Shown here piece after piece: positions 12,301 through 22,522 of a stretch of DNA of 64,000 nt (position 1 is the stretch's first letter; each line of letters begins with the position of its first letter). Origin of the DNA: Panagrolaimus kolymaensis. Lineage: Eukaryota; Nematoda; Chromadorea; Rhabditida; Panagrolaimidae. The stretch spans positions 7,068,001 through 7,132,000 of the forward strand of contig JAJQJQ010000003.1 in assembly GCA_028622995.1 (NCBI GenBank). The letters run 5' to 3'. The notes beneath the pieces were generated by a model. That model had not been told where the DNA came from. It ran no database searches and was given only the letters and a program-made list of their open reading frames with translations. Made by a program: the position numbers and the translations under genes.

Positions 12301-15300
12301 AATTCATAAACACTATGAGGCCTTCTCAAATTTCTTGATGAAGAAGAATTTAAATTTGAGTTTTCAGTTGTATTATTTTCATTTAATGGATTTTTTATAG
12401 GATTCCATAAAATTTCTTTTATTTGTCGACCATTATCATCACTAAATGTTTTTTTAGCTAATTCAATTAATTCTGCAAGCCTATTTGATGCAGCTTCAAT
12501 CGACTGTGGTGGTTTTTGAGATGATGATGGTGGTGGTTGCGTCGTCGTTGATGATAATGGTGGTGGTGACGATGTGCTATCAAGTGGCCTTTGTTGTTGC
12601 TGCTCTTCGTCTATAAAAAAAATCACACGTTAAATAATAGAGAGAGGGACAATAATAATGGGACATGGGAGCGACTTTTTTATAATAAATAAAGTTTTTT
12701 TTTGTAAAAGCAATCAATGAAAAAAAGTGAAATTGAAAAAAAAACAAATGCATATCCCAACAAAAAAAAAACACCAACATCGATTAAAAGCAATTTTTGT
12801 TTTACAAAAAAGCAAGAAAAAATTTTTACCTTTGAAATTATTTGAAGAGAATGGAGGATAAATTAAAATAGGTGATTCAATTTTTGTTTGGGCCGTTATT
12901 TCGGTGTCTCCAAGATTTAATTTTTGCACCGAAATATTTGAATCAAAATTTTGCCTATTTTCTGAAGGCATCATTGTTGACCATGAGTTTGTAAAAGGAC
13001 CTTGAGCTTGACTATTTTCATTTTGCAATTGTGGCGAAAATAAAGGAGTGATGCCATTATTAAATTGCAATTTTGACGATTGCGATGGCATTTCTCCTAT
13101 CAAAGTTGGTGTATCACTTTTATCTCGAGGAGACTGAGTGGGTTCACTAAAAAGTCCAAAAGCTGATATAGGTCTTGTGTATTTTGGTTGTGTTGTTTCC
13201 ATATGTCTGTTACTAAAAATTTTAATTTTAAACTAACCATTTAAAAACGAAATACTAACTTTTTATTATCAAACGCAGCTTGTCCATTATTTGAAAGAAA
13301 AGAATAGTTATTGTCACTATACCGATTATAATTATGCGAATTATGACGTCGTGGAATATCTTGCATGCTAAGAGATGATTGAAGGCCGCCGTTATTTCGA
13401 TTTCTATTGTCTGTAGAAGAAGAAGGGTTGTAACCAGGATGAAGCAAGACAGCATGCTGTACTTCTGGCTGAGTCAGAAGTTGAGAATGTTGTCGTCGCA
13501 ATGTTGAATTATTAGAATATTGTCCTCCACCGCCACTATAATCAGAGGCTGTATCATTCACCGATGAATTGGGACTATGACTTCTATCATATCCTGCAAC
13601 AAGAAAAAAGAAATTAATTTATGCAACAAAAAAGTGTCATAAAACCGCACCCATAAAAGGTGGAACGGAAGTGGATGGACTATGGTTGTATTCAGTATAA
13701 AATTGTCGATTACTCGTCGAAGCCATGGGTGATGCATTTGCTGACCCACCGCTGCTATCCATTAAATCAAGGCCATGTTGGATTCGATCTAATGAAAGAA
13801 GAGAAAGAGATGGAGTTAATTTTCCATGATGAGCTTGCGCAGGTTGATGAACAATTGCGGGTGCTGTTTTTGTTGCGGTCACTTCGGCAGCTGTCAAAGG
13901 ACTAGTCTTTTGTCCAGAAGGATTTCTCACTTCTAATTTTGTTGCAATTTGTGCGCGAAGTTCTGCAACACTTTGTGGGCGAGGAACTTCAACTTCACCC
14001 GAAGCCTTTCCGGTACTAATTGAGGATTTAATTGTTTGTGCTTGTTTTAATGGACTTTCATCCGCGTGAACTTGCCATTTTTTGGCAGGTTGTTGAGAAA
14101 ACGAAGGTGGTGGCGGAGGAGCTGGTGGAGTTGATAACGAAGTTGATGAAGCCAAACCAGAATCAGTTGAATTATCATGCATATTCTGCAAAAATAAATA
14201 ATTGATGTTTAAAAATAGAAATTCATGAGAGAGAAAAAACTTTAAAAGAACGAAGAAACAAATAAAATAAAGATAAACCACAAAAAGCTGTTACTTTAGC
14301 TTTTAATTTTCCAGGTTTTCTTCATGGTAGTCGTTTAAATTGAGTAAATAAAAATAAACATTAATCAAAAATACCTGGTTGCTGTTGTTAGTGGAATAGA
14401 AATAGCCGTTCTCATTATAAATTGATGCATTATTTCTATCAGCAGCAACGACGATTGCATTATTTTCGTCTGTCGGGCTTTCCCAAAGCGGCTTAGTTAA
14501 GGTAGATGAGGATGATTGCTGTTGCTGTTGTTGTAGGTTATGCTGCTGTTGCTCTCCTCCACTGCTGTTGTTATCTTCCTCATCTATTATTTCAATGGCT
14601 CTTGGAGTGGCAGAGTTTGCACGCGATGATGAAAGGTGGTGCCCAAAATCACCTAAAAAAGTTTAGGAACAAATGATTTTTAAAAAACGTAAAAAAAAAT
14701 TTGTTTTTACTTTGATTATCGATAAATGAAACGGGAGTTTTAATATCATTTCGAGGAGGTTCCATTGAAGGATTATTATACCAAGGATCGTAAGCAATTC
14801 CATTAATACTAAAAAATAGCAAAGAAATTTAAAAAAAATTTGGGGGTAAAAAATACCTAATTGGAGTTTGTCGGTCATCAATGTTGTTGGTATTTTGAGA
14901 AAAGAAGAAATCTCCTGAAACTGAATCATAACCAGAAATATCTGTTCCACTTTCACTTGGCGGTCCACTAGATGCATAATATTTTTTCACTGGGTCATGT
15001 TTTATTGGTTGAAGTGAGGGTTGAATTTGTCGAGCTATAGCTTGTTCAAAGAATCTCTTTTTCTCTTGAGCTGAACCTCTCATTCCGCCATTGTAAAATG
15101 ATAATGGAGGTTTCGAGGCTGCATTCAAGTTTCGATTCGTTGAAGCACTCGATGATGGCGTTGGCGGAGCTGATGAATCTGGAGTTGAACAACTTTCATC
15201 GACGGTTACTTTGAGTTTAGGTAATGGTTGAAATTTATTAATGTTCAATCGATTGTTGTCGTTATTTGTTAGCCTAAAATATTAGAAAAGCTTTATTTAA

Positions 15301-15877
15301 AACAAGAAAATACTATTTTTGTTAAATCAATTTTTCGCATTTTTTAAAGCAAAGTGAAATATCAAAACAATAAAAAAAATTTGAATGCTTGAACAATTTC
15401 GATCGTAAAAATTTTTAGTTGCTTTTTTGCGGCCATTTTTTTTTATCAAAAAAAATGTCAAACCAAAAAATAAAAAAGGCGGTATTTTAATATTCAAATT
15501 CCTTCAATTAATTATGACAATTTTTTAAATTGCCACAAGCCATTTTTTAAGTAAAATAAAAGCTTTTAAAAATAGGAGATAATTTTTGTTACCTTTTAAG
15601 TCGAAGTCGAAGTACACCTCTGGTTGTTCGCATTTTAGTGTGAACTTGATCAGCAAAAGCACAATCTTCACCATTAACACCATCGATGTAATCACCGGGT
15701 CTCATTCCTTCTTTGTAAGCTCGACCTTCAGGTAAAACCTAAAACTTTTTGATTGAATTTTTTTTGACAAAATAATTTTGCTCTTACCTGACTAACCATG
15801 GGTGGTTCTCCATCTTCTTGTGAAATTCGAAAACCCCATGGAGGCCCACCAACAAGGCTTAGACTGACAGTATTCAT
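3393..15877 (-). CDS. sorb-1: SORBS/vinexin-family adaptor with N-terminal PDZ, SoHo motif and three C-terminal SH3 domains
   Basis: Twenty exons (high to low): 15877..15788, 15738..15593, 15273..14857, 14808..14711, 14652..14375, 14185..13651, 13593..13260, 13212..12830, 12610..12116, 10113..10054, 10000..9791, 9623..9030, 8927..8765, 8714..8526, 8482..8368, 8317..8225, 8176..7965, 3801..3679, 3624..3518, 3454..3393. The total is 4704 nt in one phase, 1567 residues. Residues 1-79 form a PDZ domain with the PPWGFRI loop of ZASP/PDLIM proteins. A SoHo motif ([13 protein letters not shown]) lies near 910. A CxxC segment ([14 protein letters not shown]) and coiled coil lie at about 1110-1210. 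SH3 domains are near 1316-1369, 1382-1435 and 1512-1567 ([17 protein letters not shown]). SORBS proteins link vinculin and integrin sites to actin; muscle attachment is the likely site. The intron after exon 9 has a GC donor. The middle is Ser/Pro/Gln-rich. A globin-like gene sits in the 4.2-kb intron 17. Alternative promoters in the long introns are likely but not shown. Confidence 0.88.
4037..4903 (-). CDS. Globin-like protein, heme-histidine apparently replaced, nested in an intron
   Basis: Intronless frame of 288 residues on the same strand as the surrounding SORBS-type gene. The ATG at 4903 follows an AACATCAG acceptor, so it is probably trans-spliced from its own promoter. After about 55 residues of basic, Ser/Asn-rich leader, the globin pattern is recognisable by eye: helix A ([11 protein letters not shown]), the SPDQALIY segment of the B-C region, helix E ([17 protein letters not shown]), helices F-G ([12 protein letters not shown], then [13 protein letters not shown]) and helix H ([18 protein letters not shown]). 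In that alignment Cys146 falls where the proximal F8 His should be, and Lys113 near distal E7. Low-complexity Asn/Val/Asp follows at the C-terminus. Nematodes have many divergent globins. The fold call is moderate; loss of heme binding is an inference from a hand alignment. Confidence 0.62.
   Translation of the reverse strand: MLACLDAKTFGALILDDFENDFGRLQKKSSANSSSLNNSNKKLSKSLAADRRTRMNLSKYHCKLLQRTWKEMRDEKFKQIERPILWSISYSPDQALIYKPSTSLGLTYTWNDKLQQDLYEIVLAFVDTAMKDLKHKEMRIQLRTKCRKFGRQMAAAFRAMDIDQSLSWEMLGQSMLESFTTSFRNNATKIFLWQLFLEHISAMVFEAFCGAVARDYTSTPLTTIYETDLKHCFPHLTTIERKIPILKKIIAKFTRFSKSVDSNNNNNKKVVGVVVVDDNNNNKIYEKC
4904..7964. other. Large intron 17 of the SORBS-type gene: noncoding remainder
   Basis: About 3 kb upstream of the nested globin-like gene, within the same intron. 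It is dominated by A- and T-runs. Several 60-83-codon open frames on both strands are low-complexity (Phe/Lys/Leu-rich) and have no family signal. The region just above 4903 must hold the globin promoter if that gene is transcribed independently. Confidence 0.5.
10114..12115. other. Intron 9 of the SORBS-type gene (2.0 kb, GC donor)
   Basis: The intron runs from a GGCAAGT donor at 12115 to a TTTTTAGAG acceptor at 10114. Contents are AT-rich with homopolymer runs; short open frames at 10227-10819 and 11204-11555 are Lys/Phe-rich and look like chance. It could hold an internal promoter for a shorter SH3-containing isoform, as other SORBS genes have, but I see no direct evidence. Confidence 0.5.
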
Positions 15878-18276
15878 TTTGGCATTTATTTACCCAAAAT
15901 AACAATAATTTTTTACCTTTTTCATTCAAGGGCAAAAAAGTTAACGATTGAATAAAAAATGAAAATAAAATGAGAGATTACGCAGCTGGGTTTTTAAACT
16001 TGAACGGCCGCAATTTTATTTTAGCGGCTGTTTTTCAAAATAATGCCGATGGCGAGCCAATCGGTTGCAAATTGCAATATATCCTTCGTCGCCACACACC
16101 GGCAGCGGCGACTGGCTGCTTTAAGCTATCTCGAACCTAATCGTTTCGTTTTTCACTCATAGTTATTTATCTTTTCATTTTTCTTCTTTGTTTTTAGAGG
16201 ACATAAATACACGCGTTATACGAGAATACGAGAACACCTTCCTTATCTTCTCTCTTCTCTCTTTGGCAGAAGCAATACTATTTAGTAGTTGAATCAAATA
16301 ACACCCGCTGCAATAAATATATATGGATGGATAAAAAGTTGGTAGCTATCGGCTGCTTTTGTCCCTCATCATTGACTGATGATGATCCGTAAAAAAGTTC
16401 ATCCAGATGATGAGATTGCATAAAGACGCACCACGCAATCAACCAGCTTTAACTTTTTTAAATGTGTTACTTTTTGAACAAAAAAAAACCGCCTCAGTCT
16501 GGTTGGTCGTTTACGTTGTTTAACCAAAACCAAGAAAGATTTTATTTTATTTTTCTTGGATGGCCACTTGACGGACTTTCGCTTTTTGCTTCTTGCTTTA
16601 TTTTTTAATCCTTAGGCGAGATATGTATTTTGAAGTCAAAAAAAACTTAAGAAAAAAATATTTAGCATTTGACTTTCACCCTTGTAAAACATTTTATTTT
16701 GTGGACATAGCTTTGTTGCTATTCATCAGTGCAAATCTATTTATAAATGCCCTTCCGAGGCGCTGCTATTTTTCATAGATATGACGTTAGTCATCTTTCT
16801 TCGATGACATTTTTTTACTATAGTAAAGAAAACAAAGTTATTGTTTACTATTATTGTTACTCAAAAAACATTAAATAATATTAGCAGATGTGTAAAAAAA
16901 AAGATAAAAGAAAATAGTAGTATCAAAAACTTTATTGTTGGTTTATAATAAAAAAAGTAAAATATTGAAGAAATTTACATAGAACAGGGAGAAATCATAA
17001 CGTGTTAATGAAAGCTTTTGGAGTAAAAATACACTTTGAACAATTTAGTTTTCTAAATATCTTAATGAAGCTGTTTTGTTAATGTCACAATCATAATGAA
17101 ATTGCAGGAATTAAAGAAGTCTATAAGCGCTGTGTCCCAAAAATAAAAATAAAAACATAAAATTTCAGTAATTAAATTTAAATTATTCAAAGACAAATCT
17201 TTTTAAAGCAAAACATTAATTATAAACTGTTATTTTTTTAATACATAAAAACATATGTATTGCAAACGGAATAATGATAGTTTTTTTCTAAATGGATGAT
17301 ATAAATTCCAACGTATCTGAAAATTTAACTAAAATGACGAAAGAAGAAATATTAATGGATAAATGTTTTCCTCGTAATTATTATACTATATTACCTATTT
17401 TTTTGGGCTTTATTAAAATTCGTTAGTTTGAACTGGTAAAAGTTAAATCGGAGAAGATAAACTGCTACTCTAAACATAAAAATTTGTAGTTATAAAATTA
17501 CTAGATTTATAATATTTGCTTCCTTTTTCTCGTGGCATGGCATTAATGTTGGAAAAATTTAATTAAAGAATAAAATCTAAATTTTGCTGTGTCTCTTGGG
17601 TATTTTCGTCGTTTGTGCAAATGGAAAGAATAATTTGCTCAGCAAAAAGTTTTTCATTGTACTCAAATAAGTATTATTTTAAAGAAAATGCTTTTTAATA
17701 TTATTAATATTTATGGTGACTTTTGTAATTAAATATATATGTGTTCATAATCCGTAAATTAGGTTCATTTATCAGCACGCAATAGATTTTCTCAAAATGG
17801 AAGAGAAAACTAAATCTTATTCATCCAAAAATAATAAATCGATTTTCTTTTTCCTTTTTAAATTTGGAACCATTTTCTAAACTTTCCTTTACTTCGCCAG
17901 TTTCACAATATTTAAAATAAACTTCTAGTTACCAATTTTTTAGACTCATATAAAACTTTAAAATATTTTTTAATATTAAATATTCCATATTAATGTTATT
18001 TTTAAATTTCCCGCTATCGTTAACCGTCAGCAAACTACGCGGTTTCGTTTTAAGAAATTTTATAGCATGTCGTTCTTCTTTGCGTCAAATAAATGAAAAC
18101 TTGCTGCCATAAATGGCTGAATTGTTGAAGCTTGAGTTTGTATTGTTAATTTTTTAGCCCTTGCTTTTTCACATGAAACCGAAATTATAAAAGCGTTTTG
18201 CGTGTGATTTTTTTCTTTTTATTGTAGTCTAAAAAAGTATGGCATTCATTAACTAATTTCGTTTCTTTTTTCCAGA
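15878..18276. promoter_or_regulatory. Intergenic region between divergent SORBS-type and TRAM genes
   Basis: 2.4 kb between two divergent start codons. The first 500 bp, next to the SORBS-type gene, are less AT-rich and the likeliest promoter (15960-16450). The rest is AT-rich. One small open frame at 17292-17426 is listed separately. No repeat, tRNA or further exon recognised. Confidence 0.5.
17292..17426 (+). CDS. Small open reading frame, 44 codons, doubtful
   Basis: ATG-to-TAG frame with an ordinary, non-homopolymeric N-terminal half (MDDINSNVSENLTKMTKEEI) followed by a hydrophobic tail containing YYTILPIFLGFIKI. It could be the first exon or relic of a small membrane protein, or chance. 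No splice partner or homologue recognised. Confidence 0.15.
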   Translation: MDDINSNVSENLTKMTKEEILMDKCFPRNYYTILPIFLGFIKIR

Positions 18277-19481
18277 ATGGGCGTTGAAGTGCGTCGTGCT
18301 GCTGCAGCAAGAAGCAAAAAGGCTACTCCACCAATTCTCTCAAATGAATTTATTATTCAAAATCATGGCGATATTATGTCATGTGTATTGATGGTAATTG
18401 CCTTAGGATTTTTCTTCCAAGTTTCCACTCCATTTTCATCTATCTTTGTCCTTCCACAATATAATGAAACCGTTCAATTAACAAAAGATTTTGAACCACA
18501 CACATATTATCGAGCAGGAAAATGGGATTGGCCCGCTATCTTCTTCTACACCATCGTCTGGATTACGGCTCATTGCATCCTTCAAGAATATATCTTGGAT
18601 AAAGCTCAACGAAAATTACATTTAAGCAAAGTTCGAATGTCTAAATTTAATGAAAGTGGACAACTTGCTTTCTTTGGTTTATATTCTTTGATTCATTCAG
18701 CATATATTCTTTATGAACTCGGAGTTCACAAAGATTTTACTTCCATTTGGACTGGCTATCCCGAAGTTCATCGATATATGAATATGAGCACAAAATTCTA
18801 TTTCATCCTTCACATTTCTTATTGGCTTCATCAATTCCCTGAATTTTATTTCCAAAAAGTTCGAAAAGAAGATATGCCTCAACGAGCAATTTACAGCACC
18901 ATTTTCTTGGTTTTAACTGCAGCTGCTTACTTTTCAGCGTACGTTTAAAGCCTTAAATTTGCATTTTATAACTAAAAATTTTCAGTTTTGTTCGAGTTGG
19001 AGTTTTACTTTTATTCTTTGAAGGCATTTTATTATTTGTCTTCCATACTTCACGAGCTTTATATTTCTCTGGCAAATCCAATACTTTCTTAAAAGGGTAT
19101 GTTCCAAATCGAATTAATTTTTTTCCCATTAATATTCATTTTTTTAGTTTTAAAGTATGGAACGGAGTTTTTATCCTTGTTCGCCTTGTAAGCGTTGTAG
19201 TTTCGGTTCTCACTTTCTGGTATGGTTTCCGACGAATTGAAGTTCCATTTATGGATCCAGCAAAACCCAACTTTAATACAAGCGTCATTCGAATTAATGC
19301 TTTGATTGTTATTCTTGGACTTCAATTTTATACTTTATGGAACTTTAGCACCTTCCAATTTGCTCGACTCAAGGAAAAATCCCTTAAAACTCAAAAGCGA
19401 AATACTACTGCAAAGCCAATTTCCAAAAAGGATAAATCAGGCCGAGATTCATCTGATAGTGAAGGAAAGAAACAAAAGTAA
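18277..19481 (+). CDS. tram-1: TRAM, translocating chain-associated membrane protein of the ER translocon
   Basis: Three exons, 18277..18938, 18986..19096 and 19148..19481, give 368 residues. TRAM/TLC-domain hallmarks are present: the N-terminal PPILSNEFIIQNHGDIMSC, the loop YYRAGKWDWPAIFFYTIVWI, a run of about eight hydrophobic segments, and HISYWLHQFPEFYFQKVRKE in the TLC core. The last segment ends in a charged, Lys-rich cytosolic tail (LKTQKRNTTAKPISKKDK...). TRAM sits beside the Sec61 channel and helps insert signal sequences and membrane segments. Length and topology are normal for the family. TTTTTTCCAG immediately before the start ATG points to trans-splicing. An AATAAA lies about 500 nt downstream of the stop, so the 3' UTR may be long. 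Confidence 0.94.
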
Positions 19482-20085
19482 TTATTAATTTGCTTATTTG
19501 TCTTCTATTTTTTCCCCTCCGCTTTTTATTTTTTTCATTCCTTCAACAAAAAAAAAGTTATGCGTTAAATTTTCTAGTTAATATTATTATGTTTACATAT
19601 TTACATATGGCGGACAACGAGATCATATCGTAATTCCAAAGAAAAAAATCAACTAAACCATTAAAATATCCAAAATTTATTATGTATTAGTAGTCAAAAA
19701 ATGTGGATAACTTAAATTTCTACATAATTGCTGCCGTTTATTTATTTTATCGTTAACTTTTATAATTTATTTTGTTTTTTCTGAGGTTGTGATCCTCTTT
19801 TTCCTTCCTGGTTGTGGCTCTATCCTTCTTTTCGTTTTTTGCTTATCATCTGTGTTTTCTATTAATTATTTAATTATTAATTTATGTAGTCTCTTTTTAC
19901 AAATTCTTATTTATTAATTTCAGACAAAAAAAAGTTTCATATAATTTGATATTTAATTTTTTTACTTCGGGTTATTTTAATAAAGTTTGTGTTTTTTTCT
20001 TGGAAGAATTAATTGCAAATTGAATCTATGCATTTATTTGAGCAGTTAGAATAATTTACAAAATTATATATAAATTGGGGAATGT
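19482..20085. other. Convergent 3' spacer between TRAM and LACTB
   Basis: AT-rich 3'-UTR sequence of both genes. AATAAA occurs on the plus strand at 19979-19984, and a minus-strand equivalent near 20030-20036. No coding signal. Confidence 0.5.
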
Positions 20086-21496
20086 TTAAGGTTTTTGGAA
20101 TTCTGATGAAAATATTTCACTGAGTTCTAAAGCTAAATCAGTTAGTCCTTTACCAGAATCTTGTTTATTGGATAAAATTGCCACACATATTCCATTTGGT
20201 TTGCCATTATCCCATTGTTGTAGTTGACTTGCTGGTCGAATAAGAAGTACTGAGGAAGCACCCACAGCGGCACCCGTATGATAATAATACCCTGTTCGAT
20301 TTGGAGAGGAACCACCATATTGCATTTCTTTGGGTAGAGTGGCCCATCCCCAACAATATTCATGATTGCTATTCTCAGAAGATTTAATTTCGCCATGCCA
20401 TAATTTTTGTATTGTTTCCCGTTTGAGCAAAGGAGGAAGATATGAGTTTTCCTCCGCTTGGTAACTAAAAATTTACATATCTCTTAGCAACGATAGCTAA
20501 AGTTCAGCCATACCTATACATGAGAGAATTTCCAAGAATTAATAAATCTCCAACGTCACTGAGTATTCCTCCACCAGCCCATTTATATGAGTTATTAACT
20601 TCGGGCACGTTTTCTAATTTTCCATTTTTATTATTTCGGTAATATCTCGAACGATTAGGAACAATAGGTAAATTTCGATCCAAACGAGTATTAGTCATTC
20701 CTAATTGCGATGTTAAATCATATAAAAGATCAGCAAAATTTCTGCTGGAAGCTTTTTCCAGTACACAAGATAGAAGTGAATATCCAAAAGTTGTGTAAAC
20801 AAATTTAGAACCGGGACTAGCTTCAAGTTCGTCATCTTGAAAAATATTTAAAGAATCCACAACATTTTTATATTCTTTATTCAAATAAAATTCTTGATCT
20901 GCATCTTTTTCGTCTTTTTTCTCATTGTTTTGAACATCGAGTTTATCTCCAGATAAAGTATTGGCCTGTAAAAAGTTTCATAAGAAAATTATTCAATAAA
21001 ATATATATTTATTTACTATTTTATAATGCCGAATCCCACTTGTATGAGACAAAAGTTGTCGAGCTGTAATGTCCACGGGCTTTCCATCAAATGATTTTTT
21101 TGGAAAATGTTCTAAATATTTTTGAATTGGAGCATCCACATCTAATTTTTCTTCTTCCACTAATTTAGCTGCCATTACAGCTGTGATGGATTTACTTATG
21201 CTTGCAATTCTCATTACAGTTCTTCCATTACATTTAACATTTTGTTCAATGTCCGCGAAACCCACACCCGTTTTCCAAATGGATTTTCCATCAGCTGTAA
21301 CACCAACTGAAACACCCGGAACTCCATTAATTTGCATATATCGATGAATGGCTTGTTTGGCAAGTTGCTTTTTATAATGGAAAGATGAAAAAGATTTAGC
21401 CCGTTTATCATCGTTTTCATTATTATTAAAACATATATATGCGGCTGAAGGAGCCACAGCAGCCATGGCATAGATCTTTTGCCAATGGTGGCTCAT
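20086..21496 (-). CDS. LACTB-type serine beta-lactamase-like protease
   Basis: Exons 21496..21017, 20965..20514 and 20464..20086 give 436 residues. The three active-site elements of class C beta-lactamase/DD-peptidase folds are present: SISK (ASISKSITAVMAAKL), Y-x-T in VYTTFGYSLLS, and HTG in HTGAAVGASSVLLI. These variants, with STFGY- and HTGxAVGASS-like sequences, are typical of mitochondrial LACTB rather than bacterial enzymes. LACTB is an intermembrane-space filament-forming protease linked to lipid metabolism. A hydrophobic stretch near residues 9-22 could be the membrane anchor. The charged linker after exon 1 (NNEKKDEKDADQ) corresponds to the family's variable insertion. The ATG follows a T-rich AAG acceptor, and the gene starts only 138 nt after the ICAP-1 stop, suggesting co-transcription. 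Confidence 0.9.
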
Positions 21497-21634
21497 CCTT
21501 AAAAAAATAAAAAAATAAAAGTATGTATATTTAAAAAAACTGGCAAGAAAATATTTAGTTAAAGCCCGCAAACATAAATAAATACAACGACAGCAAAAGA
21601 AAATATATAAAAACGATTTACAAAAAAACGAAGT

Positions 21635-22142
21635 CTAATTATTATTCAAAGTTTGTCTTTCAACAAAAGTGAACGCATGACGAATTTGTTTGCAAAGATC
21701 ATCGGCTTCTTCGCCAATTATTGATTGAAGTAAACAACATTGTTGAGTATTTCTCGAAGGTTGAACCAACATCACAACATTATAATTACCAAATCCGTCA
21801 TCGTACGAGATGACTTCAATAATTGTATGCAATGCCATTCGTTCTAAAACTTTTTGATTGTTTGTTTGAATAAGCTTTATACCATTTTTTGAGACATGAA
21901 CTGCGACGAGAGGCACATTTTTGGAATTTTTATTCAAAGTTCCTTAAAAAGAAATTGTTTTTAAAGTTTTTAAAAAGTTTTTTGAAGAAACCTGCTAGTT
22001 GAGCCGTTTCAACGTGATCGATAATCCTTTCTTCAATGGTTCGAGAATGTCCATCATTATTTGGTGGTAAAATCGGTGGAATTTCTAATAAACCCAAGTA
22101 ATAAAGTTGATAAACGCCATCGAAATTTGATAAATGTGCCAT
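21635..22142 (-). CDS. ICAP-1 (integrin beta-1-binding protein 1) homologue, PTB-domain protein
   Basis: Exons 22142..21992 and 21942..21635 give 152 residues, nearly all one PTB domain. Features shared with ICAP-1 by recall are the opening LYYLGLLE strand, the ERIIDHVETAQLAG helix, VSKNGIKL, VLERMALHTIIEVISYDDG and the C-terminal helix (ADDLCKQIRHAFTFVE). ICAP-1 binds the integrin beta-1 tail and KRIT1 and restrains integrin activation at adhesion sites and in the nucleus. The Ser/Thr-rich N-terminal extension of vertebrate ICAP-1 is absent. The armadillo gene lies 380 nt upstream and LACTB 138 nt downstream on the same strand. A CCM2-type PTB is the main alternative; the pattern around YDDG favours ICAP-1. 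Confidence 0.75.
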
Positions 22143-22522
22143 TTTCAAGTTGACTTTCTAATTTTTCTCGAAATAAATTAACTTTTCTCACGGCCGCTGG
22201 CGCACCTTTTTTTACAACGTTATTCTTAGTTTTTTTTTATTTACCAAAAAAGAAAGGGGAATCGATAGCGGTGAGAAAATTGCTTGTTTTTTCCTCCAAG
22301 TTTCTTGAGTTGTTGACTTTTTAAACAAATAAACAAATGTAAAAAATATTACTTTTTCTGTTAAATAAATAATTATTTGTTACAAAAAATGAGATTATTT
22401 TATTATTATTACTTTTTACCGGTTTTTCATATATCAAAAAAAAATCTGCAAAATATTTTTTTAAGTGAAACATACAATATACATATTAAAAAAAAGAGAT
22501 TCAGGTTCATGAATGATCGAGA

